The translations under genes and the position numbers were made by a program. The notes beneath the pieces are model-generated. The model was not told the DNA's origin and made no database searches. It was given only the letters and a program-made list of their open reading frames with translations. From Syntrophus buswellii (GTDB taxonomy: Bacteria; Desulfobacterota; Syntrophia; Syntrophales; Syntrophaceae), in NCBI RefSeq assembly GCF_046097065.1, contig NZ_CP175563.1, forward strand, positions 806,001 through 870,000: a stretch of DNA of 64,000 bases, written 5' to 3'. Position 1 is the first letter of the stretch; every line of letters starts with the position of its first letter. Below are positions 9,182-17,871 of this stretch, piece after piece.

Positions 9182-10585
9182 TCAACGCGGGGGGGATGTT
9201 TCCTTACGGTAGCCCAGCGCGGTCAACGCATAGGGCGACAGGAGTTTTTCGACCAGTTCCCTGCCGAGTTTCACTTCCAGGAAGGCTCGCACATTGGCAT
9301 GCTTTTCCCGGTGAAACGTCGCAATCAGCTCTGTTGCCCGTTCATAACCGAGAAAAGGAAGCAGGGCGGTGAGGATCATGGGGCTGCGGTCGAGGTGGAA
9401 TTGACAGCGGTCCCTGTCGGGGACAATCCGAAGGATGTGGCCCGCCAGCAGCTCGTCGATGCTGTCCAGAAGATGCAGGGACTCAAGCAGGGCGTGGGAA
9501 AGAAGCGGCAGGAACTCGTTGATCTGCCAGGTTCCCCGGCTCACCGTCTCGGCAATGATCACATCGTTGGCCATGACCTTGATGCCCGCCTGCATGGCGG
9601 CTTCCATCAGGACAGGATTGACTTTTCCGGGCATGACCGAGGAGCCGGCCTGCAGGGGCGGGAGGGAAATCTCCCCGGTGAAGTTGAGCAGTCTCAGATC
9701 GTTGGCGATTTTGATCAGGTTGGCCGCATGGGCCTTGAGGATGCCGGAAACCTCCACGAAGGTGTCTGCATGGGCCGTCTCCCCCATGAGATTCTCGCCG
9801 CGGGCCAGCCCCAGCCCCGTCACCTCGCGGAGCTTTTCGATGACGAGAAAGATGTAATCCCGCGGGGCGGTCAGCCCCGTGCCCACGGCCGTTCCGCCGA
9901 TATTGACGACACGGAGCCTTTCCTCGCACTTGTAAGTGCGCCAGCGGTCCCGAGAAAGGGCTTCAGCAAAGGCGGAGAACTCCGCGCCCAATGTGACGGG
10001 AACGGCCTCCTGCAGTTCCGTGCGGCTGATCGTGACGATTTCACCGAAGGCCCTCTCCCTGTCCTGAAAGGCTCCCTGAAGGCGGGCAACGGACGAACTC
10101 AGACGCCGCAGACCCTGGATTCCGGCGATGCGGATGGCCGTTGGATAGGTGTCGTTGGTGGACTGATGGAGATTGACGTGATCCAGGGGATGAACGAGCC
10201 GGTAATCCCCCTTCTTCCCGCCGAGTTTTTCTATGGCCAGGTTGGCGATGACTTCGTTGAGGTTCATGTTGGTCGAGGTGCCCGCCCCGCCCTGCAGGGC
10301 GTCAACGGGAAAAGCATCCGAGGGTTTTCCCGCGGCAATGTCGTCACAGGCGGCAAGGATGGCCTCCGCCTTGTCCGTCGGCAGATAACGCAGTCCGGCA
10401 TTGGCCTGGCAACAGGCTTTTTTCACCAGGGCCAGTGCCTTGATGAGCGCCGGATTCACCGGGGTTCCGCTGATCGGGAAATTGCTCAGCGCTCTTTGGG
10501 TGTGGATGCCCCAGTAGCAGTTCGCGGGAAGTTCGAGTGTTCCCAGTAGGTCTTCTTCCGTCCTCATTCCTGTCATAAAATTCAT
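9182..10585 (-). CDS. aspA: Aspartate ammonia-lyase
   Basis: 467 aa. Catalyses L-aspartate to fumarate plus ammonia. The fumarase/aspartase superfamily signature is GSSVMPGKVNPV, and the second conserved segment GGAGTSTNMNLNEVIAN is present, as is HPLDHVNLHQSTNDTYPTA. Length is standard for aspartase. The N-terminus has three close Met codons (residues 1, 4 and 7); GAGG at about 10588-10591 fits the second best. Aspartase genes are often found inside [FeFe]-hydrogenase maturation clusters, and here it lies upstream of the regulator, hydG and hydE in the same direction. Why is not settled; supply of fumarate, ammonia or aspartate balance are possibilities. Confidence 0.9.
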   Translation of the reverse strand: MNFMTGMRTEEDLLGTLELPANCYWGIHTQRALSNFPISGTPVNPALIKALALVKKACCQANAGLRYLPTDKAEAILAACDDIAAGKPSDAFPVDALQGGAGTSTNMNLNEVIANLAIEKLGGKKGDYRLVHPLDHVNLHQSTNDTYPTAIRIAGIQGLRRLSSSVARLQGAFQDRERAFGEIVTISRTELQEAVPVTLGAEFSAFAEALSRDRWRTYKCEERLRVVNIGGTAVGTGLTAPRDYIFLVIEKLREVTGLGLARGENLMGETAHADTFVEVSGILKAHAANLIKIANDLRLLNFTGEISLPPLQAGSSVMPGKVNPVLMEAAMQAGIKVMANDVIIAETVSRGTWQINEFLPLLSHALLESLHLLDSIDELLAGHILRIVPDRDRCQFHLDRSPMILTALLPFLGYERATELIATFHREKHANVRAFLEVKLGRELVEKLLSPYALTALGYRKETSPPR

Positions 10586-10634
10586 GCCTCTTTAGAAAAA
10601 TTCGATGCAATGCCCCTTTGTTTTCATCATCGGA

Positions 10635-11393
10635 TCAATTTCTCCTGCCCACGGAAGCCAGATAGATCGCAAATTCTTCTTCGCCGTCCACCCGGAGCAG
10701 CTTGTCCATTCGACTCTGGTCGTAGGCGCCGATCGCACAGGCTCCTGCGCCGATGGCTTCACAGGCAAGATAGAGATTCTGGCAGACATGACCGGCGTCA
10801 AGAGCAATGACCTTGTGGGCGGCGAGTCCGTAGCGCCATTCCATCCGATAGGGAACGGCCGTCCAGACAAAGGTGACGGCAGCCTCGCCCGGATAGGGCT
10901 GATCCAGGGCGGCACGAACGATTTTCCGCTCCAGGTTCTTTTCGGTAAATTCAAGGAGGAGCTGATGCTCCAGGGGAAGATAACGATAAACGCCCTGTTC
11001 CATTCCCGAGACATTGAGAATGACCAGGTAGGTTTCCAGGGCGTGGCGGCATCCTGCGGAAGGTACGGTTCTCAGGGCGTGGCCGGGATCGAGTTTCTCC
11101 TTGACCCCCTGGGTTGCCCAGAGCAGGAAGGACATCTCATCGAGGGAAAGAGGAGATCGGCGATAGGCCCTGCGGCTTTCCCGGTTTCCGATCGCCGCCG
11201 CCAGATCGATCTGTCCGATCTTCCCGAATTGCACGTTTCGCGGAAGGTCGACTCGTACGGCATCCTCTGCAAAGGGCTTTTCCAAGGGGGGCGGTTTGAT
11301 GCCTCTATTCTGGTCGGTCTGGGAAAAATCGACAACCTTGCGGATGCTGTCCTTCAAAAATAATCGGTATACCTTGAAAAGGTCCTTGTCCAT
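10635..11393 (-). CDS. SagB/ThcOx-type nitroreductase family protein
   Basis: 252 aa FMN-dependent oxidoreductase fold. Family marks: the RESRRAYRRSPLSLDEMSFL segment at about residues 70-90, the ALRTVPSAGCRHALE segment and the C-terminal GHVCQNLYLACEAIGAGACA block that forms the dimer and FMN site. SagB-type enzymes oxidise azolines in peptide natural products, but many stand-alone homologues have unknown substrates. No YcaO or precursor peptide gene is nearby, so an azole-forming role is not supported. Lies between aspartase and a flavodoxin-like reductase, same strand, gaps of 26-49 nt. Confidence 0.8.
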   Translation of the reverse strand: MDKDLFKVYRLFLKDSIRKVVDFSQTDQNRGIKPPPLEKPFAEDAVRVDLPRNVQFGKIGQIDLAAAIGNRESRRAYRRSPLSLDEMSFLLWATQGVKEKLDPGHALRTVPSAGCRHALETYLVILNVSGMEQGVYRYLPLEHQLLLEFTEKNLERKIVRAALDQPYPGEAAVTFVWTAVPYRMEWRYGLAAHKVIALDAGHVCQNLYLACEAIGAGACAIGAYDQSRMDKLLRVDGEEEFAIYLASVGRRN

Positions 11394-11419
11394 GATTCCT
11401 CCCCTTTCTGTTCAGCTTC

Positions 11420-12109
11420 TCATTTTTGTCGCCCTTCTCCCGGCTGTCTGGTGATCCTGTCCCAGTAGGCAGCCTCGTGGAGCCACTCGTCCCTGTGCAT
11501 CTGGACAAGGGCGTGAAAGTATGCTGCGCTCTCAGCCAGGGCCTGTTGCTGATCCGGGTAGCCTTTCCCTGTCTTGAGATCCTCGGCCAGGGATTCCCCG
11601 AGCTGAAAGGACCGTTTCTCGGCATCCGCGAAAGCCTCCGGCCCCTCTGCCATGGATGTTCCAGCGGTACCGGAAACAAACGATCCGAAGGAGAACAGAA
11701 CGTCACTCAAATATTCACGGACAAGATGATCCTGGCCAAGCCCTCCGGATGTTGCGACGGCCGCGCCATATTTTCCGGAAAACAGCTGGCAGTGGATTGT
11801 GTCGGCCATCCGATCGAACAGGCTCTTCATCTGGGCGGTAACCGACCGGATATAGTTCGGAGAGCCCATCACCAAACCGTCAGCGCCCAGCATCTTTGCA
11901 TAGAGGTCCTGAAAGTCATCCTTCTGGGGACATCTTCCCGTTCTGTAACAGGCAAAACACCCCTTGCAGTAATTGATCTCCAACAGACCAAGATCCACCA
12001 GCTCCACGTCCAATCCCCTGGATTCCGCCCCATCGAGAACAGCCTTGACCAACCGGAGCGTCTGGCTTCTCGATCCGCGGGGGCTGGCGTTGATGCCCAA
12101 TACCTTCAT
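11420..12109 (-). CDS. Flavodoxin-like NAD(P)H-dependent FMN oxidoreductase
   Basis: 229 aa. The N-terminus MKVLGINASPRGSRSQT is the FMN phosphate loop of the NADPH-dependent FMN reductase/flavodoxin_2 fold. A cysteine-rich insertion (YCKGCFACYRTGRCPQ, residues 48-63) resembles the iron-sulfur flavoprotein (Isf) cluster region, and GSPNYIRSVTAQMKSLFDR supplies the flavin contact. It is likely a soluble electron carrier or reductase. It is the upstream partner of the SagB-type gene and may be co-transcribed with it. Confidence 0.8.
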   Translation of the reverse strand: MKVLGINASPRGSRSQTLRLVKAVLDGAESRGLDVELVDLGLLEINYCKGCFACYRTGRCPQKDDFQDLYAKMLGADGLVMGSPNYIRSVTAQMKSLFDRMADTIHCQLFSGKYGAAVATSGGLGQDHLVREYLSDVLFSFGSFVSGTAGTSMAEGPEAFADAEKRSFQLGESLAEDLKTGKGYPDQQQALAESAAYFHALVQMHRDEWLHEAAYWDRITRQPGEGRQK

Positions 12110-12249
12110 CCTCTTCCCTCCTCAATGTTCTATTCTGTTGGCGTTTCCGATCAGCCGCTTCAAGGCAAACGGCCGGAACAGTGCGCCTTTGCGGAGCGAA
12201 AGTCCAGCCGGTTCCTGTCGCCGCTCTTTCAAGCACCACCTGTTGCAAT

Positions 12250-12600
12250 TTAGAAAATTATGCCCGAAGAAGCAAACAATTGTTCCCGAATGTCCGGCTC
12301 TATCCATGGGTTAAATTGCATGATTCCGGGGGAAGATGTTACGCCGTCCTTCTGGTATTCTGTAATTCCTGAGCGTAGCCTTTCCGGGCATAACAAAGCC
12401 CCTGTGAACTGTTCCCGTTCATCGAGGGGCTGACAGGGGTCCATCTGATCCATCTCGCCTTCTGGACTGACGACGCGTATGCCGTGCCCGGTCTGTCTCA
12501 GGGGGCAATCGCCACAGTAAATCCGGAATCTTCCTTATGGAAGCTTGGCCTGAAGAAGCTTGGTTCATACCAGTGCGGCAGAATCCTTTTCTTTGTTCAT
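12250..12600 (-). pseudogene. Small Cys-containing protein gene with two in-frame stops
   Basis: Starts with an ATG that overlaps the stop of the upstream small gene as ATGA (12597-12600), the usual sign of translational coupling. The frame begins MNKEKDSAALV, hits TGA at codon 12 (12565-12567) and TAA at codon 22 (12535-12537), and then stays open for 95 codons with normal protein composition, including IYCGDCPLRQTGHG and EMDQMDPCQPLDE. The TGA alone might suggest selenocysteine, but the following TAA cannot be recoded that way, so a decayed gene is the simplest reading. No family was recognised. Confidence 0.5.
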
Positions 12601-12821
12601 GAGATTTCAAGACTCTCCTTGATGCGGTTGGCCATATCCTGGAGCTTCCCGCTGCCGCCATCCACCAGAACCAAAAGAACATCTTCCCTGGCGTGGCCGT
12701 CCAATGCCTTCCCCATTCCCTCCCCGAGCGAACTCAGGGCGTTGTGAATTAAGCGGTCTGTATCCAGATTTCTTTTTTCATCTCCAGCGGGGGGGGCTGC
12801 CATCACCATCACTTTCATCAT
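12597..12821 (-). CDS. Small hypothetical protein
   Basis: 74 aa. ATG at 12821 (a second ATG follows directly) with GAGAGG about 6 nt upstream. It has hydrophobic N-terminal MMKVMVMAAPP, a helical middle and a central DVLLVLVDGGSGK strand-loop. Its stop overlaps the start of the following (broken) gene as ATGA. No family was recognised. Codon composition and the coupling with its neighbour argue that it is or was a true gene. Confidence 0.5.
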   Translation of the reverse strand: MMKVMVMAAPPAGDEKRNLDTDRLIHNALSSLGEGMGKALDGHAREDVLLVLVDGGSGKLQDMANRIKESLEIS

Positions 12822-13215
12822 CGGTTCCTCTCATCCGTTATTTGTTCTTCCTCAAGGGATTAGTCCGTTATCCTTCCATCTTCAGCGCCGGCAAGGGATG
12901 AGGATGCATGATCCCTTGACGGCATGGCATATAACCCGCTGCGGCCTGTTGAAACCCATGACGCTGTTCAACAGGGGCGGCGGGATAATCGCTATTCGTG
13001 AAACCCGAAGGACGACATCTTTAAAATGATTTGGTTGATATTAAGTTATTCGGCAGGTCGGGGCAAAACTTGAGGAATGATGCGGCTGTGATGCCTTGGG
13101 TTTGAAGGGCGGGCTATCCCGGGGGTGCGATCATGAAGGCAACCCGGCATACACAAATTTGCCTGCAACGGGGAGGACAAAGAGGCGGTCTCCAGGCGAC
13201 CTCCGGTTTCGATAC
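12822..13215 (-). other. Intergenic region with a hairpin
   Basis: About 390 bp without a recognisable gene. A 9-bp inverted repeat (12945-12953 and 12967-12975) is present without a U tract. Nothing else was recognised. Confidence 0.4.
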
Positions 13216-13731
13216 TCACCACCAGTATGGATATCCCGGCCACCATGGATAGGGATAGCCCCACCCGTAGGGCGGCCCCCAGTACTGGGGATCCTGTCTC
13301 TCTTCCCACAGGCGGATTTCCTGGGCTTCCAAGACGGGATAGGCATAGAGAATCTCTCCAATGTTCTGCTCTTCCTTCCCGATGATGACGCCTGCAATCG
13401 TTATTTCACGCCCTTTGCTGTAGATGTACGGGTCGAGAAAACCCTTGCAGCGCACCAGAAATCGCCCAGGTGATCTGGCGGTATTGGTGGGACGCTTTTG
13501 AAAATCGAGATCCGTCTGCATGACCTTAAGGACGGTTTCATCCCGGCGGTTCAAGGCGTCGATAACGACGCCGCCCCAGATGACCACTTCCCCACGGTAG
13601 CGATCGGGTTCCTTCTGGACATCGGATACGGATACGGCGAGTTGTGCATCCCTCATCAGATTCTGGGGAAAAGGCGCACAGGCCGTTGCCAGGATAAGAG
13701 AGAACAGGGCAAGGATCAAAGATCTTTTCAT
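13216..13731 (-). CDS. Slp-family outer membrane lipoprotein
   Basis: 171 aa. Signal peptide with lipobox LATAC (Cys 18), then the Slp domain: the SVSDVQKEPDRYRGEVVIWGG segment, and FLDPYIYSKGREITIAGVI followed by IGEILYAYPVLEAQEI. The C-terminus is unusually rich in Trp, Tyr, Gly and Pro (PYGWGYPYPWWPGYPYWW), perhaps a surface-active tail. E. coli Slp is a starvation- and acid-inducible lipoprotein of unclear activity. Its start overlaps the stop of the neighbouring slp-like gene by 4 bp. Confidence 0.88.
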   Translation of the reverse strand: MKRSLILALFSLILATACAPFPQNLMRDAQLAVSVSDVQKEPDRYRGEVVIWGGVVIDALNRRDETVLKVMQTDLDFQKRPTNTARSPGRFLVRCKGFLDPYIYSKGREITIAGVIIGKEEQNIGEILYAYPVLEAQEIRLWEERQDPQYWGPPYGWGYPYPWWPGYPYWW

Positions 13732-14252
13732 CGGATGACGCCTCCCACTCCAATGCCGATGCCGATGCCAAACCTCGGTCCGTCATGGATCTCCACCGGC
13801 TTCCAGACATGAAGTTCTTTCGGAAGTATGACAGGATAGGTATATTCGATCTCGCCGAGGGGGAGAACCTTTGTACCCTGAACCTCACCGGCAACCGTGA
13901 TCTTCCGCCCCCTTGCATAGATCGCCGGGTCCAGGAACCCCTGGAACAGGACCAGAAAACGGCCGTGACTGAGGTCGGTCGTCCTGGGCTGATCCTCCCA
14001 GCCGAGAGGTTTCTGGACGACCTCAATCCAGCTTGCCTCCTTTCTCACCGTCGTTGCCACAATCTCCCCGCCCAGCAGGACCATCGTGCCGGCGTGCCGC
14101 TCCGGATTGCCCTTCAGCTCCTGGAAGGTGATACCGGGATTCACGCGGTCCCGAACCGGTTTGGAGATAACGGAAGTGCAACCCGTTATGTAAAACGGAA
14201 ATACGATCAGGGATAACAAGAAGAAGATCCGGAAACGTCTTCGGAGAATCAT
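13728..14252 (-). CDS. Slp-family outer membrane lipoprotein
   Basis: 174 aa paralogue of the adjacent gene. Signal peptide with lipobox YITGC (Cys about 25), then the same order of blocks: FQELKGNPERHAGTMVLLGG, FLDPAIYARGRKITVAGEV and LGEIEYTYPVILPKELHVW. It ends with a Gly-Ile-Gly repeat (GIGIGIGVGG) rather than the Trp/Tyr-rich tail of its partner. Overlaps the second gene by 4 bp, so the two are translationally coupled and likely act together in the outer membrane. Confidence 0.88.
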   Translation of the reverse strand: MILRRRFRIFFLLSLIVFPFYITGCTSVISKPVRDRVNPGITFQELKGNPERHAGTMVLLGGEIVATTVRKEASWIEVVQKPLGWEDQPRTTDLSHGRFLVLFQGFLDPAIYARGRKITVAGEVQGTKVLPLGEIEYTYPVILPKELHVWKPVEIHDGPRFGIGIGIGVGGVIR

Positions 14253-14798
14253 GACAACCCCCGTTTTCTGCCGTTTGAAGAGAAATCCGGCATGCCCGTT
14301 TTGCTCGAGGCGTTCTTATTTTATAAAGGATTAAGGGGCAAAGATCAATCACCACTGCATCATCCATGAACAAAACCGGGCTGAACTTTCACTCCTGACA
14401 TGAACCGGTCTGTCACGTCAATGACATGGTCCTGCCCGCGGCAATGTCCCGTTGCTTCGCCTTTTCTGCCAGTCGTTCGCTGTTGCCGTCTCTTGTTCTC
14501 AGCGCTCAACCAGCACGGCCTAGGTAAAATTCATTATGAACGGAACTCTATAAACTGAGCCATAAATCAGGAATTTCCTCAATTGACACCTTGTGTAAAG
14601 AGCTGTAATTTTCATGAAATCCAGACGGGTTACGGAAAAAAGGAGGCTGTTTCCCGTCCGTGAAAGAGAGCCGAAGTGGCCTCCCGTCAAAGGATGGTGA
14701 GAAAAAGTTCCTTGGTCAAGAGGATCCAAGAATTTTTCAGACCAGGTGCCGGAGGGGAGGTGGAATCCAGAAACAAGTGCAAGAGGATCATTCGGATC
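14253..14798. other. Intergenic region
   Basis: About 550 bp between the divergent slp pair and the lectin remnant. Open frames here are short and none looks like a known protein. Two copies of GGATCCATC at 14794-14811 lie right where lectin homology begins. Confidence 0.4.
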
Positions 14799-15155
14799 CA
14801 TCTCGGATCCATCAACGATGCGGCTGAGCAGTCGTGGCTGCAAGGACAGTTTGCCGCGAGCAATCTCTGGATCGGTTTTACCGACCGAGTTACAGAGGGA
14901 ACATGGGAATGGATCTCAGGCGAAGCGGTTACCTACACGAACTGGGCTGGTGGGGAGCCCAACGATTTCGGTGGTGAAGATTATTACGTTATGAACTGGA
15001 ACAGCAAAGGGGAATGGAATGACCTCAATGGGGGTCAAGTCAACTATTGCGGCATCATAGAGACGGCTCCCGTCCCGCTGCCCTCCGCCCTTCTCCTGTT
15101 TGCACCCGGCCTGGCAGGTCTTGCGGCTCTCAGGAGAAAGTTCCGTCATTCGTAG
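14799..15155 (+). pseudogene. C-type lectin-domain protein with PEP-CTERM anchor, 5'-truncated
   Basis: From INDAAEQSWLQGQF onwards the frame matches the second half of a C-type lectin domain (LWIGFTDRVTEGTWEWISG, YTNWAGGEPNDFGGEDY, NDLNGGQVNYCGIIE) and ends with a PEP-CTERM sorting signal (VPLPSALLLFAPGLAGL followed by basic residues). Such proteins normally have a signal peptide and about 50 more residues of lectin fold before this point. Here the upstream in-frame sequence is basic, unrelated and without a signal peptide. The gene therefore appears to have lost its 5' end near 14795. Confidence 0.75.
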
Positions 15156-15405
15156 ACCATTCGGGATGAGAGGGCTTGGCCGTTTTGACCGACTCTCTCA
15201 TCTCGTTTCAGGATGGCCTGACAGCAAAAGAGGCTGTCTCCAAACACAGAACCACCAGGCCATCGTGTCCCCCGTATTTGCTCCTCAGGCCGGTTCTTGA
15301 ATGTCGACCGACATTCGACCGGAGCAGGCGCCTCTCCCGACTGGAAGGCCATTTCCTCTACAGAAACCGTATTGATAGACGACCTTGAGAAAAGGCGTTT
15401 GCTGA
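15156..15405. other. Intergenic region with palindrome 15299-15316
   Basis: No gene seen. An 18-bp near-perfect palindrome, GAATGTCG-AC-CGACATTC, is the only structure noticed; it could be an operator. Confidence 0.35.
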
Positions 15406-16170
15406 TCAGCGGTTTCTCATGTAGATCAGGCGGAGCCCGTCCAGGGTGAGCATTTCATCCACGATGCCGATGCTTTTCGCCTCGCTTTGAACGACCCTGG
15501 CCAGACCGCCCGTGGCAATCACCAGGGGATTGGACTGGATCTCCTCTCTCATGCGGGCCACGATCCCGTCCACGAGGCCGGCGTAGCCGAAGATGATCCC
15601 CGCCTGCATGCTGCTGACCGTATCCTTGGCGATGATGGATTTCGGCGTACTGAAATCGACCCTGGGCAGCTTGGAGGCTCGTTTGAAAAGGGCTTCACTG
15701 GAGATGACGATCCCCGGCGCGATGCATCCGCCCATGTACTCGCCCTTCTGGGAAACATAGTCAAAGGTGGTGGCCGTTCCGAAATCGACGACGATGGCTT
15801 CCTGTCGGTATTTTTCATAGGCCGCTACAGCGTTGACGATCCGGTCTGCTCCAACCTCCCGAGGATTGTCGTAGAAGATAGGCATTCCGGTTTTGATCCC
15901 CGGGCCGACGATCAGGGGCTCTACCTGAAAATACTTCTCGCAGACCCGTTCCAGGATATGAAGCATCGGCGGCACAACGCAGGAGATGATGATGTGCTGA
16001 ATCGCCTTCGAGCTGATCTTGCTGGATTTGTAGAGGTTGTACATGAGCATGCCGTACTCATCCACCGTGTGTTCGATAACGGTTCGGATCCTCCAGTCAT
16101 GGACCAGTTCCTCTCCGTCGAACACGCCGAGAACCGTGTTGGTGTTTCCCACATCAATGACTAAAAGCAT
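15406..16170 (-). CDS. coaX: Type III pantothenate kinase
   Basis: 254 aa. Phosphorylates pantothenate, the first step of coenzyme A synthesis. The ASKHA-fold phosphate motif LLVIDVGNTNTVLGVF is at the N-terminus. DYVSQKGEYMGGCIAPGI and the preceding EAIVVDFGTATTFD carry the conserved active-site Asp residues, and GYAGLVDGI is the third motif. Standard length. It is the last of a minus-strand run birA-coaX and starts 12 nt after birA stops. Confidence 0.93.
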   Translation of the reverse strand: MLLVIDVGNTNTVLGVFDGEELVHDWRIRTVIEHTVDEYGMLMYNLYKSSKISSKAIQHIIISCVVPPMLHILERVCEKYFQVEPLIVGPGIKTGMPIFYDNPREVGADRIVNAVAAYEKYRQEAIVVDFGTATTFDYVSQKGEYMGGCIAPGIVISSEALFKRASKLPRVDFSTPKSIIAKDTVSSMQAGIIFGYAGLVDGIVARMREEIQSNPLVIATGGLARVVQSEAKSIGIVDEMLTLDGLRLIYMRNR

Positions 16171-16182
16171 AGGCCGTCCTTT

Positions 16183-17007
16183 TCATTTTTTCTTAACCGT
16201 CGCATCGCCGGCAAGGACGCGCGCTTCCCTGCCGTCGTCGTCCCGGAGCAGCAGGGCACCGCTTTCCTCCAGCCCGATCACTTCTCCAGCCTGGAGTTCG
16301 TCCCGGAAGATCACCTCGATGGGCTCCCCGACAATGCGGGCATACTGAAGCCAGCTTTCCCTCAGAGGGCCGAAGCCTTCGGCCAGATAGCGGGCATAGC
16401 GCCTTTCAACATGCTCATACAGGCCAACGGCAAGATCCAGGCGTGAGAGCATGCGACCCCCCGTTTCGTCCCGGAGGGATGTCGCCAGGTTCCGGAAGCT
16501 CTCGTCGAAATCGTCCTTCCTGATGTTGACGTTGATCCCGATGCCCACCACAACATAGTCAATCCCGTGACCGGAAGTCCTCATCTCCGTCAGGATGCCG
16601 CAGACCTTTTTCCCCTCGATCTGAACATCATTGGGCCATTTGAGTCGAATGGAGCCCGGACAGTACGTCGACAGGAGATCCGCGACGGCCACCCCGGCCA
16701 GGAGCGTCAGTTGAGGCGCGACAGCGGGTTCGATAGGGGGTTTGAGGAGAATGGAGGTGTACAGGTTGCGGCCGGGAGGGGACTGCCAGGGTCTCCGGAG
16801 GCGCCCCCGTCCCTGCGACTGCGAATCGGCGATTACGACGGTCCCTTCTTCCGCCCCGGAATGTCCCAGCGAAAAGGCGGCGCTGTTGGTGGAATCAATC
16901 TCCGGATACACATGAACGGTCCGCCCGATCCGCCTTCCCTGAAGCCTTTCCCGTAAAGCGGTTTCATTGAGATCCGATGGCAGGACTTGTAGAGTCTTTT
17001 CGGTCAT
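16183..17007 (-). CDS. birA: Biotin-[acetyl-CoA-carboxylase] ligase, class I-like
   Basis: 274 aa. Attaches biotin to carboxylase carrier domains. The catalytic block reads GRGRLRRPWQSPPGRNLY, followed by RLKWPNDVQIEGKKVCGIL and the VVGIGINVN strand. The N-terminal 30 residues are too short for the winged-helix DNA-binding domain of bifunctional BirA, so it is probably a ligase only. The C-terminal SH3-like domain is present (GEVIGLEESGALLL). The genome needs biotinylation for carboxylases such as the carboxyltransferase partner at 25.5 kb. Gene order nadC-birA-coaX suggests one cofactor operon. Confidence 0.92.
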   Translation of the reverse strand: MTEKTLQVLPSDLNETALRERLQGRRIGRTVHVYPEIDSTNSAAFSLGHSGAEEGTVVIADSQSQGRGRLRRPWQSPPGRNLYTSILLKPPIEPAVAPQLTLLAGVAVADLLSTYCPGSIRLKWPNDVQIEGKKVCGILTEMRTSGHGIDYVVVGIGINVNIRKDDFDESFRNLATSLRDETGGRMLSRLDLAVGLYEHVERRYARYLAEGFGPLRESWLQYARIVGEPIEVIFRDELQAGEVIGLEESGALLLRDDDGREARVLAGDATVKKK

Positions 17008-17010
17008 GCT

Positions 17011-17862
17011 TCACCCCTGAGAGCTCACCAGAAGCGACAGGTCCGCCGCCTTTACCGAATGCGTCAAGGCGCCGGAGGAGATGAAATCCACACCCGTTTC
17101 GGCGATCTGCCGGACCGTTGCCAGCGTGACGTTTCCCGACGCCTCCAGGGGGACCCTGCCGTTGACCTTTCGGACAGCCTTCCGCATATCCGCAACGCTC
17201 ATGTTGTCCAGCATGATGATATCGGCCCCTGCGGCGAGGGCTTCGTCCAATTCCTGAAAATTTTTCACTTCCACTTCGATTTTCAGGGTGTGGGACGCCG
17301 CCTGCCGGGTCCGGGATACGGCCTCGCCGATGCCGCCCGCCGCCTCAATGTGATTCTCCTTGATCAGGATGCAGTTGCCGAGGCCGAAGCGGTGGTTGGT
17401 TCCTCCGCCGATCCGCACGGCGTATTTGTCCAGGATGCGCAGCCCCGGAACGGTTTTCCGGGTGTCCAGAATCTTTGCCTTCGTCCCGGAAACGGCTTCC
17501 ACATATTGCCGGGTTGCCGTGGCGATGCCGCACATCCTCTGGAAGAAATTCAGGGCCACCCGCTCCGCCATCAGAATGCCGGCCAGGGGGCCTGAAATTT
17601 CGGCAACCACCTGCCCCCGCTGGACCTGCATACCGTCCGGCAGACAGGATGTTCTTTGGATCCGGTCATCGACCAGGAGAAAAACCTCGCCAAAGATGTC
17701 CCCGCCGGCAACCACCAGGTCCGATTTGGCCACCACCCGCGCATGCCCCTTTTCCTGCCCGGTCAGTACGGATGCCGTGGTCACGTCACCTGAGCCGATG
17801 TCTTCCGCCAGGGCGGCACGGATCAGGGTCTCCATCATGAATTTCGGTACAGAAAGCATCAT
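17011..17862 (-). CDS. nadC: Nicotinate-nucleotide pyrophosphorylase (carboxylating)
   Basis: 283 aa. Quinolinate phosphoribosyltransferase of NAD synthesis. Recognisable: EDIGSGDVTTASV at the N-terminus, RMCGIATATRQYVEAV, KILDTRKTVPGLRILDKYAVRIGG split over residues 133-156, and the substrate-binding LIKENHI and IEVEVKNFQELDEAL segments, ending with LEASGNV and DFISSGALTHS. Stop is 3 nt upstream of the birA start, so translation of the two is probably coupled. Confidence 0.94.
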   Translation of the reverse strand: MMLSVPKFMMETLIRAALAEDIGSGDVTTASVLTGQEKGHARVVAKSDLVVAGGDIFGEVFLLVDDRIQRTSCLPDGMQVQRGQVVAEISGPLAGILMAERVALNFFQRMCGIATATRQYVEAVSGTKAKILDTRKTVPGLRILDKYAVRIGGGTNHRFGLGNCILIKENHIEAAGGIGEAVSRTRQAASHTLKIEVEVKNFQELDEALAAGADIIMLDNMSVADMRKAVRKVNGRVPLEASGNVTLATVRQIAETGVDFISSGALTHSVKAADLSLLVSSQG

Positions 17863-17871
17863 GGGAAACTC

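Noticed and set aside
8903..10549. 548-codon open frame on the plus strand
   Set aside because: Antisense to aspartase; its start lies in the non-coding leader.
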